From contig WGMX01000028.1 in the NCBI GenBank assembly GCA_016124855.1, positions 264,440 to 328,439 on the forward strand: a stretch of 64,000 bases of DNA. The letters run 5' to 3'. Source of the DNA: Anaerolineaceae bacterium. GTDB taxonomy: Bacteria; Chloroflexota; Anaerolineae; Aggregatilineales; Phototrophicaceae. Both the position numbers and the translations under genes were made by a program. Below are positions 54,044-63,923 of the stretch, piece after piece. The notes under the pieces are model-generated. The model did not search any database. It was given only the letters and a program-made list of their open reading frames with translations, and was not told where the DNA came from. Within the stretch, counting starts at the first letter, position 1; every line of letters begins with the position of its first letter.

Positions 54044-56431
54044 ATGAAAACAATCCAGCGTTGGCACCTTGACACCAACGCGCCTTACTGCCTGCATATT
54101 GCGGCGGATGCACGTCTGAGCAGCACAGATTTTCGCAACGACCAGATATGGGAAGTATTACCGGGTAGCGGCGAGTCCCCTGCACTCGCCTTGCAAACCC
54201 GCTTAGGTGGACGCGCAGGTTTGTTAAGTCTTGTCCCCATGTGGATACATGACGGACGTTCGATTTATCAGGCACAGGCTTATTCGCGACCGCCCACCCT
54301 AACCGGATTTGCCCCCGGATACCTGCGTTTTGAAGCCTCGATTACACCACACCTTGCTTTGCAGACCGAATATTGGGCGATGGAAAGCCATGCTATCGGT
54401 GTGAAATTCACAATAGGCAACGTCCACACTGAACCTTTGGACATCGAACTAGATACCATTGCGTTTGTAGGGATTAATAACAAAGAACAACAACTGATCC
54501 CTCTGCCTTCAGCGGGCGCATTAAGTTTAGGTAAAGTTGGCAACCTTCAACCCGTCATTCTTTTGGAAGATGGACAAGTTGAGTCTGCTGCACCAAGCAA
54601 GCCAAAACTCAAGCGAGCATTTACGCTTGATGGGCGCAAAAAGCTGGTTGTTCGGTTGATCCATGCGGGAGCGGGAGAAGTAAACCAATCGCTTGCTCTG
54701 GCGCTAAAGTGGCTGCAAGCCGATTGGGATGAAGCTTTTGCCAGAATTGACCTGAGCGCTCAAGCAATCCCTCAAATTCAAACGGGCGATGTCGATACCG
54801 ATACAACGATAGCTTTTGCTTATCGAGAACTCGCTCAGAGCTTTCTTAGAGCGACTTCCAGCCTGCCCTACCCCTCTTTTGTGGCGACGCGCGAGCCGGG
54901 ACGGGGTTCAAACATCAACGATAAAGGATGGAACGGTCAATCACCCACATTGGCCTATCTAGCAGGATTGGGCATTGCCAGTGTGGATGCTACATTGGCA
55001 CAAGGTATTATCGGAAATTATTTAGCAGTTCAGCAAAATGACGGTTGGATTGATAGTAAACCGGGATTAGCCGGCCAAAAACAGAACTTCTTGTGTATGC
55101 CGGTTCTAGCACGATTGTCATGGGGGATTTTTCAATACACTGAAGATAGCCAGTTCTTAAAAGAATCGTTCCCTAAACTATTGAAGTTCTTTCTGAGATG
55201 GTTGCAGTCCGACCTAGACAAAGACAGTGACGGATTACCGGAATGGCAGAATGAAGTTCAAACCGGTTATGTATTCACACCTACTTTTGCGACTTGGCAA
55301 TCATGGGGCGGTGGTGCGGATATCCGAACACTTGAAACACCCGATTTGGTCGCGTATTTGATTTCCGAAGCCAAAAGTCTTAAAGAGATCGCCTATTATC
55401 TGCGCGATAGCGATGCAGAGAATCAGATGAGTGAACATATCTCATATCTCGATAAAGCACTCGAAGACTTGTGGAACGCTAACCTACATCGTTATGCTTA
55501 TCGTGACCGTGATTCGCATTTGACAACAGGTCGAGTGGATGTTATCAAAGACGCGCGGGGGATGGATGAACTGCTGCCCGCTGAAAAACTCGATCCGCCA
55601 AATCGCTTAGTCGTACGCGTATCGGGTGGCGTGAATCTCCAACCGAAAATGACGCTGAAACTCGACGGATTTGACGTGACCGGTAAGGCGTTCACCGAAC
55701 AAGCTACCGGTGAACAATTCATCTGGGCGGGGGGCCGCGGCGTTTATACCAGCAAACAAGTTTATTCGCAGATTGATCGAGTTACTTTTGATGGGTTAAG
55801 TCGCGTATATCGGGTCGATATCCATACGGTTGACAGCACCCGACTCGACATGAATGCACTGATACCTCTATGGTCGGCTGGTGTTCCAAATGACCATTCT
55901 GAAAAACTCTTAAAAATCCTCGGTGATTCGAACCATTTCTGGCGCAAATCTGGTGTCACAATGAATTCGGCACAGGACGCAAACTTTGATCCTAAGAATG
56001 CTAATGGTAGCGGCGGCGTTTGGCCTTATTGGTTGACAATAATGGGCGAAGCGCTGATAGAGTTGGGTCAGATGGAACAAGCAACCGAGCTTGTACGACG
56101 GATTTTGCTTGTACAAACCCAAGTGCTCAAACGTAATAAACGTTTTAGTGAATTTTACAATTGCGATCAACCGGAAGGTTTGGGCGAGCCGACGAATATT
56201 GGTGGACTTGTGCCGCTTCACTTACTCATGCGGGTCATCGGAGTGCGCGTCATCTCTCCAAGTAAGGTATGGATTGGCGGGAAATTCACGTGGGGAAGCC
56301 CTGTAAACGTGCTGCATCACGGTGTACAAATAGAACGACAAGCAAAGGAAACTAAGATTACGTTTCCAAGTGGGCACAGCGTAACAGTCAGCGGGGATGA
56401 CTGGCAGGAAGTGATTGATCCGAATGCCTGA
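54044..56431 (+). CDS. (alpha/alpha)6-barrel glycosidase-like protein
   Basis: 795 aa, no signal peptide. N-terminal 250 residues are beta-sandwich-like. From about 265 a helical barrel follows, with YPSFVATREPGRGSNINDKGW, YTEDSQFLKESFPKLLKFF, DKDSDGLPEWQNE (acidic pair as likely catalytic acid region) and GSGGVWPYWLTIMGEALIE. The layout suggests the GH63/GH37/GH15-type six-hairpin clan. Being intracellular, it may cut imported oligosaccharides (malE-F-G is 4 kb away). An extra 90-residue stretch at about 525-615 interrupts the barrel. Exact sugar unknown. Confidence 0.72.
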   Translation: MKTIQRWHLDTNAPYCLHIAADARLSSTDFRNDQIWEVLPGSGESPALALQTRLGGRAGLLSLVPMWIHDGRSIYQAQAYSRPPTLTGFAPGYLRFEASITPHLALQTEYWAMESHAIGVKFTIGNVHTEPLDIELDTIAFVGINNKEQQLIPLPSAGALSLGKVGNLQPVILLEDGQVESAAPSKPKLKRAFTLDGRKKLVVRLIHAGAGEVNQSLALALKWLQADWDEAFARIDLSAQAIPQIQTGDVDTDTTIAFAYRELAQSFLRATSSLPYPSFVATREPGRGSNINDKGWNGQSPTLAYLAGLGIASVDATLAQGIIGNYLAVQQNDGWIDSKPGLAGQKQNFLCMPVLARLSWGIFQYTEDSQFLKESFPKLLKFFLRWLQSDLDKDSDGLPEWQNEVQTGYVFTPTFATWQSWGGGADIRTLETPDLVAYLISEAKSLKEIAYYLRDSDAENQMSEHISYLDKALEDLWNANLHRYAYRDRDSHLTTGRVDVIKDARGMDELLPAEKLDPPNRLVVRVSGGVNLQPKMTLKLDGFDVTGKAFTEQATGEQFIWAGGRGVYTSKQVYSQIDRVTFDGLSRVYRVDIHTVDSTRLDMNALIPLWSAGVPNDHSEKLLKILGDSNHFWRKSGVTMNSAQDANFDPKNANGSGGVWPYWLTIMGEALIELGQMEQATELVRRILLVQTQVLKRNKRFSEFYNCDQPEGLGEPTNIGGLVPLHLLMRVIGVRVISPSKVWIGGKFTWGSPVNVLHHGVQIERQAKETKITFPSGHSVTVSGDDWQEVIDPNA

Positions 56432-57434
56432 CGTGAATATGAGTGATTTCATATTTCGGACAAGTTCGGATGGCATTTTGATAGCCGATAACGCATCAAT
56501 CATCCAGCGCATTAATCCTGCGGCAGCGGCTATGCTGGGCATCACAATCGAAGAAACGATAGGCAAAACTGCGTTAAACGCGTTCCAACAAAATCCAAAT
56601 TTGCTAAATTTATTTACCCGTACAGGCGAGCAGACATTACAAGTGAGGCTTCCAAAACGCCGTCTAGCCATAGGCATTGCGAATTCCGACCAGAGCGGAG
56701 CACGGATTATTCTGCTTCAAGATATCACCGAAAAACAGGAAATTGAATCCCGGCGCGAGGCATTAGTTACCGCAATGGCGCATGACTTGCGAAATCCAAT
56801 TTCTGCAATTAGCGGGTTTGCTGAACTGGTCGAGAAATTTGGGTCCCTGAACGACCAACAACAGAAGTTTACGCTTAGAATTAAACAGACGGCCTCAAAG
56901 TTATATGATGTTGCTGGATCGTTGGTTGATTTAGCGTGGATTGAGGCAGGGATGCCACTGGAGCACCGTCCAATCAATGTAAAAACGATGATCGAAAAAG
57001 TTGTGAACGACCTTTCTGATCTGGCACAAGAACGACAAATAACCATTGCAACGTCATTACAAAATCCCCTGCCTGCCGTGATGGGCGACCAAGCACGTTT
57101 GGAAATGACGATCCGCAACTTGATACATAATGCCATTCTCTACTCGAAGCCGGAAACCCCTATCGCGGTTCATTCGTGGGGGGATAGTAATGAGCTGTAT
57201 TTTAGCGTGGCTGATCGTGGCATCGGAATTGCAGATGAAGAAATCGAACTTATTTTCGACCGTTTATACCGTTCAAAAGATGAACGAATTCGTGAGCTGC
57301 CGGGTGGAGGTCTTGGGCTGACCGTCGCGAAAACCATAGTCAAGCGGCATGGCGGCGACATTTGGGCATCGAGCAACTTGAATGTCGGCAGTACCTTCAC
57401 TTTTGTTTTGCCCGTCGTTAAGCAGGATGCATAA
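56424..57434 (+). CDS. PAS-domain sensor histidine kinase
   Basis: 336 aa. PAS domain at about 8-100, dimerisation helix with H-box AMAHDLRNPISAISGF (about 120-135), N-box MTIRNLIHNAILYS, DRGIGI and GGGLGL of the ATPase lid. No membrane helix, so it senses a cytosolic signal. It overlaps the preceding glycosidase gene by eight bases if started at ATG 56424; ATG 56439 is an alternative. No response regulator is adjacent, so its partner is elsewhere. Confidence 0.9.
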   Translation: MPDVNMSDFIFRTSSDGILIADNASIIQRINPAAAAMLGITIEETIGKTALNAFQQNPNLLNLFTRTGEQTLQVRLPKRRLAIGIANSDQSGARIILLQDITEKQEIESRREALVTAMAHDLRNPISAISGFAELVEKFGSLNDQQQKFTLRIKQTASKLYDVAGSLVDLAWIEAGMPLEHRPINVKTMIEKVVNDLSDLAQERQITIATSLQNPLPAVMGDQARLEMTIRNLIHNAILYSKPETPIAVHSWGDSNELYFSVADRGIGIADEEIELIFDRLYRSKDERIRELPGGGLGLTVAKTIVKRHGGDIWASSNLNVGSTFTFVLPVVKQDA

Positions 57435-57457
57435 AATCAGGGATTTAACTTTCGACT

Positions 57458-58369
57458 ATGTATAAAGTTAGAATTACCCTTCCCGCGTCCATAACCAACC
57501 TCGGCCCCGGTTTAAATAGTCTTGGACTCGCGATTGGCTTGTACACGACCATTGAAATTAGCCGACGTGACGACGATCAATTAGTTGTGGAAACTGACGG
57601 AGAAGGTGCCGGTCGATATGGTATGGGTTTACGCCATCCAACGACGTTAGCCATCATGCGTCTGTTCCAAAAGCAAGAAAATGCTGTTCTGGGTATTAAT
57701 GTCAAAGTCAGTAATAACATTCCCTTGAACAGCGGTCTTGGAGCGGAAGCCGCTTTCTGGGTCGCAGGTGTGATCGGCGCAAACAACTTGATGGGCGCCA
57801 TTTACAACCGTTTACAGGTGTTAGAAATCGCTGCGCTGATTAGTCACCTGCCGAGCCAAGTGGTGACCAGTATCATGGGTGGGCTGACCGCGAGTTTCAC
57901 CAGCGGGGAACAGTTAATTTATCGGACGCTGCCCATCTCGGGGTTGAGTATTATTGTTGCGCTGCCCGAACTTAAACAATATACCAACGAAGGGGCTAAG
58001 GTAAAACCTGATCGTGTGCCACTCAACGACGCATTATTTAACCTCAGTCGAGTGCCGCTGCTGGTCGAGTCTCTACGAGTTGGCGACTGGAAGCTCATTG
58101 GACAATTGATGGACGACCGCCTGCACATCCCCTACCTCAAAACGCAGATTACCGGGTATGACCATGTGGCTGAGATGGCACGTCGCGCGGGCGCACTGGC
58201 AGTTAGTCTCAGCGGTGATGGCCCAGCCATAGTTGCTTTTGCCGAGTCTAACCACAAACAGATCGCAACAACTATGCAGTTAGCCTTTGAAAACAGCGGA
58301 CTCAAATCCCGCACATGGATTGTCCCTGTCGATACACAGGGCGTCACTATCAGTGTAGCAGGTACATAA
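57458..58369 (+). CDS. Homoserine kinase-like GHMP kinase
   Basis: 303 aa. GHMP family layout: motif 1 PASITNLGPGLNSLGLAI, motif 3 SLSGDGPAIVAF (about 250). Length and the opening fit ThrB. Motif 2 deviates: PLNSGLGAEAA (89-99) where ThrB has GLGSS(S/A)A, so the serines that contact the nucleotide phosphate are Ala96 and Glu97. It could still be the pathway enzyme, together with the threonine-synthase-like gene at 29.5 kb, or a variant with another substrate. It lies 23 bases after the histidine kinase. Confidence 0.8.
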   Translation: MYKVRITLPASITNLGPGLNSLGLAIGLYTTIEISRRDDDQLVVETDGEGAGRYGMGLRHPTTLAIMRLFQKQENAVLGINVKVSNNIPLNSGLGAEAAFWVAGVIGANNLMGAIYNRLQVLEIAALISHLPSQVVTSIMGGLTASFTSGEQLIYRTLPISGLSIIVALPELKQYTNEGAKVKPDRVPLNDALFNLSRVPLLVESLRVGDWKLIGQLMDDRLHIPYLKTQITGYDHVAEMARRAGALAVSLSGDGPAIVAFAESNHKQIATTMQLAFENSGLKSRTWIVPVDTQGVTISVAGT

Positions 58370-58484
58370 GTTCACGAAGTACTGTCTCAACTCCGCCGCG
58401 TTATGACTGTTTTCTAACTGGAATCTCATTCAACTGGCGCATATTATTGTGCAAATCCTCACAAGCTATTAGAAAGACCCGAAT

Positions 58485-60290
58485 ATGTTTGGCAGACGTA
58501 GTCGGCGTGGTACGCCGCAAGATAAAGCTGAAGTTCCTGACATTCCCATGGACTGGCGCCGGTTGTTCCGCTACCTATCGCCATATCGGGCGCGACTGTT
58601 CGTGGCTGTTCTGGCTCTTATAGGCAGTGCAGTACTCAGCCTCGTGTTTCCGGGAGTAATCAGCAGTATCGTAGATTCAGTACTCAAGCAAAATAATGTT
58701 CAACTGCTTGACCAAATTACAATCGGCTTGCTGTTTGTATTCTTCCTGCGTTCGGTCACATCGCTTATCGAGAACTACAATCTCAACTATATCGGTGAAA
58801 AGATCGTAGTCGATTTGCGGCTGCAAATTTATGAACACTTGCAAGCACTCTCGATGGGATTTTTTGCCTCGCGGCGCGTAGGCGAATTGGTGTCCCGTTT
58901 ATCGAGTGACGTGACCGTCATGCGAACGGCTTTGACCAGCAATGTCAACGTGCTAATCGAGCAAACACTTATCATGGTTGGCGCAATTGTTGTTATGGTG
59001 ATTCTAAATGTACGCCTGACACTTTTTATACTCGTTTTAACACCCATTATCATTGCTTTCGGGGCAATCTTTGGCATCTTTTTGCGGCGGATTAGCACCC
59101 AAATTCAAGATGAATTGGCCGGCGCCACGGTCGTCACTGAAGAAGTGTTACAGAATATCCGTGAAGTCAAAAGTTTTGTACGTGAACCCTATGAAATCGG
59201 TCGTTATCAAACGGCGATTGGTAAGGCGTTTGCGGCGGCGATTCGCCTGCTGCGTGTTCGATCACTGTTTGGGCCGTTAATCGCATTCCTCGGTTTTGGT
59301 GCATTGGCAGTCATATTATGGTTCGGTGGGCGTGAGGTTATTGACGGACGGTTAAGCGGCGGTCAATTGATTGGCTTCCTGATTTATGGCATTACAGTAG
59401 CTGGAGCGCTGGGTTCGCTTGTTAACCTTTACACTTCCGTTCAAGAGGCACTGGGGGCGACCAAGCGTGTTTTCCAAATTTTGGATACTAAACCTGATGT
59501 CAACGATCTGCCAGATGCCAAAGTACTTGGACGCGCCGAGGGCCGTATCACTTTTGAAAACGTCAGTTTTAGCTATGAAGAACGTCAAGAAGTGCTGCAT
59601 CACATCAATTTGGATATCAAACCCGGTGAAATTGTGGCATTAGTCGGACCAAGCGGCGCAGGTAAAAGCACTATATTCAACCTGTTACCCCGCTTTTATG
59701 ATCCAACCGATGGCAGTGTTCGCATTGATGGAACAGACACCAAAACCGTGACACAAGCTAGTTTGCGCCAACAAATCGGCATTGTCCCGCAAGAAACGCT
59801 GTTATTTGGAGGCACAATCCGCGAGAACATCCGCTATGGCAGACTTGAAGCGTCAGAGAATGAAATTAAAGAAGCGGCCAAAGCAGCGAACGCACACGAT
59901 TTCATCATGGAGCTGCCGGATAAGTACGAAACCATTGTTGGCGAGCGTGGCATTCGCTTGAGCGGCGGGCAGCGTCAACGGGTAGCAATTGCCCGTGCTA
60001 TCCTCAAAGACCCACGGATTTTGCTGCTCGATGAAGCGACTTCTAGCCTTGACAATGAAAGTGAACACTTGGTACAAGATGCACTGACAAAGCTCATGCA
60101 GAACCGCACTACCGTAATCATTGCTCACCGCTTAAGTACCATCAAAGTGGCTCACCGGATCGCCGTTCTTGACAAAGGTTCACTGGTTGAAATCGGTACA
60201 CATGAGGAATTGATGGCGCTAAATGGACTGTATGCCAAGCTGTATAGTATGCAATTCCGCGAGGACTTGACACTTACTGGCGAAGGTTAA
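58485..60290 (+). CDS. ABC transporter, fused permease and ATPase (MsbA/LmrA type)
   Basis: 601 aa half-exporter. Six helices in the first 320 residues, then an ATPase with Walker A (GPSGAGKST, about 387-395), LSGGQRQR signature, Walker B ILLLDEATSSLD and a histidine switch IIAHRLS. Homodimer likely. Cargo could be a lipid, peptide or drug. It follows the homoserine-kinase-like gene by 115 bases and precedes an MFS exporter. Confidence 0.93.
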   Translation: MFGRRSRRGTPQDKAEVPDIPMDWRRLFRYLSPYRARLFVAVLALIGSAVLSLVFPGVISSIVDSVLKQNNVQLLDQITIGLLFVFFLRSVTSLIENYNLNYIGEKIVVDLRLQIYEHLQALSMGFFASRRVGELVSRLSSDVTVMRTALTSNVNVLIEQTLIMVGAIVVMVILNVRLTLFILVLTPIIIAFGAIFGIFLRRISTQIQDELAGATVVTEEVLQNIREVKSFVREPYEIGRYQTAIGKAFAAAIRLLRVRSLFGPLIAFLGFGALAVILWFGGREVIDGRLSGGQLIGFLIYGITVAGALGSLVNLYTSVQEALGATKRVFQILDTKPDVNDLPDAKVLGRAEGRITFENVSFSYEERQEVLHHINLDIKPGEIVALVGPSGAGKSTIFNLLPRFYDPTDGSVRIDGTDTKTVTQASLRQQIGIVPQETLLFGGTIRENIRYGRLEASENEIKEAAKAANAHDFIMELPDKYETIVGERGIRLSGGQRQRVAIARAILKDPRILLLDEATSSLDNESEHLVQDALTKLMQNRTTVIIAHRLSTIKVAHRIAVLDKGSLVEIGTHEELMALNGLYAKLYSMQFREDLTLTGEG

Positions 60291-60332
60291 AGTGTCTAGC
60301 TTTTGCAAACGACCATCATTTACAGGGCATAA

Positions 60333-61613
60333 ATGGAACCATCGACTGAACTTGAAAATGTCCAGCATATCCAACCGCACGACCCCATAGCGGCACTGCG
60401 CTATAACGATTTCCGACTGGTGATACTCAGCCGATTTACCGCATCACTCGGCGAGCGTATGGTCGGCGTGGCACTGGGCTGGGAGATATATGAGCGCACA
60501 AACGATCCATTTTACCTTGGATTGGTGGGATTAGTCCAGATTCTGCCTGTGATCATGCTCTCGCTACTTGCAGGTCATGTCGCTGACCGCTACAACCGAA
60601 AACGAATCGTTATCCTGACACAGGCTGGTTTAGGGCTATTTTCGTTAGGTTTAGCGGCGCTTTCCTTTACCAATGGCAGTTTGATCCTCATTTATGGCTG
60701 TCTCTTCATGTTTGGCGTCATGCGAGCATTTAATGATCCGGCCAATTCGACACTGTTAGCCCAAAGTGTTCCCCCAGAAGTCTTCGGTAACGCGGCGACT
60801 TTGGGCAGCAGCGTGTGGCAGATTGCAGCAGTCGTCGGGCCAGCACTGGGCGGACTATTGATCGCGCACTTTAAGAGCGGAGCCGAGATATTCTTAATCA
60901 ATGCGATTTCATGCACCTTCTTCGCCTTTGCGGTGAGTTTCATGAAACTCCGACCTGTTACGCTATCACGGGAGCCTGCAACTTGGTCTTCGGTTCTGGC
61001 AGGCTTCCGATTTTTACGGGAATCGCGTGTTTTATTGGCGGCGATTACATTGGATTTGTTCGCAGTTCTGTTTGGTGGTGCAGTCGCTTTATTGCCGGTT
61101 TATGCCAAAGATATTCTGCAAGTCGGGCCGGAAGGACTAGGTGCGCTGCAATCCGCCCAATCCATAGGCGCATTAGTCATGGCAGGCATCATGATTTATA
61201 TTCCTCCGCTGCAACGAGCGGGGAAATCACTGTTGTTTGCCGTGGCGGGATTTGGAGTCGCGACGATTATTTTTGGCTTCTCGACAAACTTCTATTTGTC
61301 TTTGTTAATGCTCGCAACGTTGGGGGCACTCGATTATATTAGCGTTGTTATTCGCAGCACCTTGATGCTGACACGGGTTCCCGATGAAATGCGTGGGCGC
61401 GTGGCCGCCGTTAACACCGTGTTTATTGGAGCTTCTAATGAGCTGGGTGGATTTGAATCGGGCTTAGTCACCCGATTGGGACAAAGCGTATTTGGCGCGA
61501 CAGGTGGGCCAGTTTTTGCAGTCGTTAGCGGTGGCATCGCAACCATTTTAGTGGTCATTGCCGTGTCCCGGAAATGGCCGGAAATGGTGCAATTGGGCAG
61601 ACTTACCGAGTAA
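60333..61613 (+). CDS. MFS transporter, EntS/MFS_3-type
   Basis: 426 aa, twelve helices. The motif A after helix 2 is GHVADRYNRKRIV, and the second-half loop ends with RVPDEMRGRVAAV, typical of the EntS-like group. Substrates of this group include siderophores and other small molecules. A soluble 20-residue N-terminus precedes. It is 42 bases after the ABC exporter and they may act on related compounds, but this is not shown. Confidence 0.87.
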   Translation: MEPSTELENVQHIQPHDPIAALRYNDFRLVILSRFTASLGERMVGVALGWEIYERTNDPFYLGLVGLVQILPVIMLSLLAGHVADRYNRKRIVILTQAGLGLFSLGLAALSFTNGSLILIYGCLFMFGVMRAFNDPANSTLLAQSVPPEVFGNAATLGSSVWQIAAVVGPALGGLLIAHFKSGAEIFLINAISCTFFAFAVSFMKLRPVTLSREPATWSSVLAGFRFLRESRVLLAAITLDLFAVLFGGAVALLPVYAKDILQVGPEGLGALQSAQSIGALVMAGIMIYIPPLQRAGKSLLFAVAGFGVATIIFGFSTNFYLSLLMLATLGALDYISVVIRSTLMLTRVPDEMRGRVAAVNTVFIGASNELGGFESGLVTRLGQSVFGATGGPVFAVVSGGIATILVVIAVSRKWPEMVQLGRLTE

Positions 61614-61710
61614 AAAAACTTTATCCGATATGGGTCTCCTCGTCGGTAAGCATTGGAGCAATCGCTGCTAACATGGGGATAACAGCCTCTGTCGTCTAAA
61701 GGAGCAGAAA

Positions 61711-62703
61711 TTGACTCTTATAGGTCGTGAAATTCTCGTCACAGGCGCGACCGGATTTCTTGGCGGGGCGTTGGTGCGCCGACTAGCAAGTGATGGCGTA
61801 CACGTCAGAGCGCTGGCGCGACGACCACAAAATGCAGCCTACATCAAAGATTTGCCCAATGTTACTATCGTCGAAGGTGACATAACTGATGCAGAACGTA
61901 TGAAGCAGTTGGCACAAGCCTGCTCAATCATTTTTCACGTCGCGGCGGCGCTCGGAGGCAACTTCGAGAAACAATATCACATTAATGTTAATGGTACGCG
62001 CAATGTGATCGCAGCGGCAGCCGAGTCGAAGGTAGAAAGAGTTGTACACGTTAGTTCTATCGCGGTTTATGGCTATCACTACAACGGTAACATTGACGAA
62101 AGTTTTGGGCAGAGGCCGGGGCGAGTACCTTATAATCGCACAAAATCGCAAGCGGAAGCTGTTGTTCGTGAGATTGGAGAACAAAGTCACGTCGGTTACA
62201 GCATCATTCGCCCCGGTATGATATATGGGCCGCGCAGCAACGGCTGGACTGCCACAATGTTTAAGTTGGGTAAACTAAATCCGACACCATTCTTAGGCGA
62301 TGGTCACGGCAACGCGCATCCAATCTATGTTGATGACGTAGTTGAGCTGATGATGTTACTTGCCACCCACCCTGCCGCACTGGGCGAAGCCTTCAACTGT
62401 TCGTCTGACCCTGCCCCGACATGGCGTGAGTTCTTAGGTGGCTATTCGCGTCTTGCTGGACATGATGGCTGGTTTGGCATTCCGCCTTTGGTCATGCGCC
62501 CGATAGCACCGCTAATTGAACTTTTCTTAATGCTGAGGGGAGAACCCCAAGAACTCCCGACGCTCGTGGATTTCTTACAGGCTGCTAAAACGTATAAGAT
62601 GACCAAAGCGCGTGATCTTTTGGGCTGGCAGCCAAAAACCGATTTACAGACGGGCATAAATAACTGTGTTCCATGGCTGCGAGAGCAAGGCTTACTTTCT
62701 TGA
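61711..62703 (+). CDS. NAD-dependent epimerase/dehydratase (extended SDR)
   Basis: 330 aa. Rossmann motif VTGATGFLGGALVRRL, active-site serine in VHVSSIAVYG, and Y-x-x-x-K as YNRTKSQAE. After it come IIRPGMIYGPRSNGW and HPIYVDDVVELM. TTG start at 61711 with AGGAG seven bases before. Members act on nucleotide sugars, sterols or flavonoids. Its stop overlaps the methyltransferase gene. Confidence 0.87.
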   Translation: MTLIGREILVTGATGFLGGALVRRLASDGVHVRALARRPQNAAYIKDLPNVTIVEGDITDAERMKQLAQACSIIFHVAAALGGNFEKQYHINVNGTRNVIAAAAESKVERVVHVSSIAVYGYHYNGNIDESFGQRPGRVPYNRTKSQAEAVVREIGEQSHVGYSIIRPGMIYGPRSNGWTATMFKLGKLNPTPFLGDGHGNAHPIYVDDVVELMMLLATHPAALGEAFNCSSDPAPTWREFLGGYSRLAGHDGWFGIPPLVMRPIAPLIELFLMLRGEPQELPTLVDFLQAAKTYKMTKARDLLGWQPKTDLQTGINNCVPWLREQGLLS

Positions 62704-63545
62704 GTGACCTAATAAGCCTACTGCTGATTGGCACCGGTATCACTGCACTCTTGCTCTTGGGTTGGTGGCTATTTATCGCGAGCGAAGGCGTTTATTTAGG
62801 TCGCTGGGTTGTGATACTCCTTTATGATTGGTTTGCAGCACGATATGATGGCATCAAACATTATCACCGCGAATATGAAGAAATGTACCTCGCCAAGCCG
62901 GTAATGGAGGCGATTGCCCCGCAATGTGACCCATTGGTGCTAGATGTGGCAACCGGAACCGGTAGGATGCCGCTGGCACTCGCCCGCCATGAAAACTTCA
63001 AAGGACATACGATTGGCGTAGACCTCAGCCGTAAAATGCTGGCTCAGGCGGCTAAGAATATTTACCCCTACGAGTCGGCAACTTTCATGTGGTGTCCAGC
63101 AGAAACGCTTCCTTTCGCGGACAATACTTTCGATGTGGTCACCTGCCTTGAAGCACTGGAATTCATGACCAATCCAGCCGAGGTGGTCAAAGAGATGGTG
63201 CGTGTTCTGCGCCCGGGTGGTCTCTTGCTTACCAGCCAGCGCATCAACACCAAATTGATGCCGGGTAAAACATGGACAAGTGGGCAACTGCAAGAGGTTC
63301 TTAAAGAAGCTGGCCTTGTCGAGGCGAAAGCCCAAATCTGGCAAGTCGATTACCGCAAGGTTTGGGGACGTAAGACAGGCATGTCAGAACCTGTTGGCGC
63401 AAAACCACTTGAAGGGATACTGGAATGCCCGTGGTGTGAAAAAAGTTTGATGCGTCGTGAAGGCAATGATTGGTTGTGCGATAACTGTAAAGGCAAGGCT
63501 TTCGTTGGTAAAGATGGTGTGATCGAACTTTATCCCTTGTATTAA
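62673..63545 (+). CDS. SAM-dependent methyltransferase with N-terminal membrane helix and C-terminal zinc ribbon
   Basis: 290 aa. A helix at about 12-35 (ISLLLIGTGITALLLLGWW) anchors the protein. A class I methyltransferase follows: LDVATGTGRM as motif I, GVDLSRKML, LPFADNTFDVVTCLEALEF and MVRVLRPGGLLL. At the C-terminus CPWCEKS ... WLCDNCKGK forms a zinc ribbon (four cysteines) as in RlmA-like enzymes, where it is at the N-terminus. ATG 62673 overlaps the SDR gene by 31 bases; a TTG at 62700 with a four-base overlap is an alternative start. Substrate could be a quinone, lipid or RNA. Confidence 0.8.
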   Translation: MAARARLTFLSDLISLLLIGTGITALLLLGWWLFIASEGVYLGRWVVILLYDWFAARYDGIKHYHREYEEMYLAKPVMEAIAPQCDPLVLDVATGTGRMPLALARHENFKGHTIGVDLSRKMLAQAAKNIYPYESATFMWCPAETLPFADNTFDVVTCLEALEFMTNPAEVVKEMVRVLRPGGLLLTSQRINTKLMPGKTWTSGQLQEVLKEAGLVEAKAQIWQVDYRKVWGRKTGMSEPVGAKPLEGILECPWCEKSLMRREGNDWLCDNCKGKAFVGKDGVIELYPLY

Positions 63546-63579
63546 GATTAATTACGAACAATTATTGCAATTGATTCGC

Positions 63580-63765
63580 AATTTTCGCATATTTTGCATT
63601 TTATCCGCCGAAATGGCGGGCGGCTTCACGGGAGCGAGGCGCTGAATTGACATTTTATGCCGGCGGCTGGCTCGGCTAATGTCGCTGAATCGACACACAT
63701 GCAGCGGATTGCTCGGTCAATGCCACCGCCATGCAATTTGTGCATGACGCTGCTGTAGTTGCAAT
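63580..63765 (+). repeat. Copy B of the dispersed intergenic repeat
   Basis: Aligns in plus orientation to the minus strand of 13725-13909: GCATATTTTGCATTTT, then CCG(C/T)(C/T)GAAATG, GCTGAATTGACATTTT, GCTGAAT(C/A)GACAC and AATGCCACCGC in the same order. It contains G+C-rich palindromes such as CCGCCGAAATGGCGG, able to fold into hairpins. It lies beside a probable transposase start. Confidence 0.75.
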
Positions 63766-63773
63766 ACAATTTT

Positions 63774-63806
63774 TACCACAGAGACACAGAGCTTTCGAGA
63801 GAACAC
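63774..63806. repeat. ACCACAGAGAC intergenic repeat, copy 3
   Basis: TACCACAGAGACACAGAGCT followed by GAGAGAACAC. Matches the copies at 36555 and 12333 (minus strand). Confidence 0.65.
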
Positions 63807-63923
63807 AAGCGAAATTGTAGAACATTTGATCCTACGTGTCAATGCGATTCAGTTCGAATTTTCGGTGGTGGCCTACTAGAAAATTGGTAAAATAGAGAGG
63901 GGAAAAAGAAACAGGAGGCTGAC

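Larger units (their letters stand above)
63546..63923. other. 378-base gap rich in repeats
   Basis: It contains copy B of the dispersed repeat, an ACCACAGAGAC element and then about 115 bases up to a ribosome site. No gene is seen. A TAAAAT at about 63889-63894 could be a -10 for the gene cut by the window end. Confidence 0.6.
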
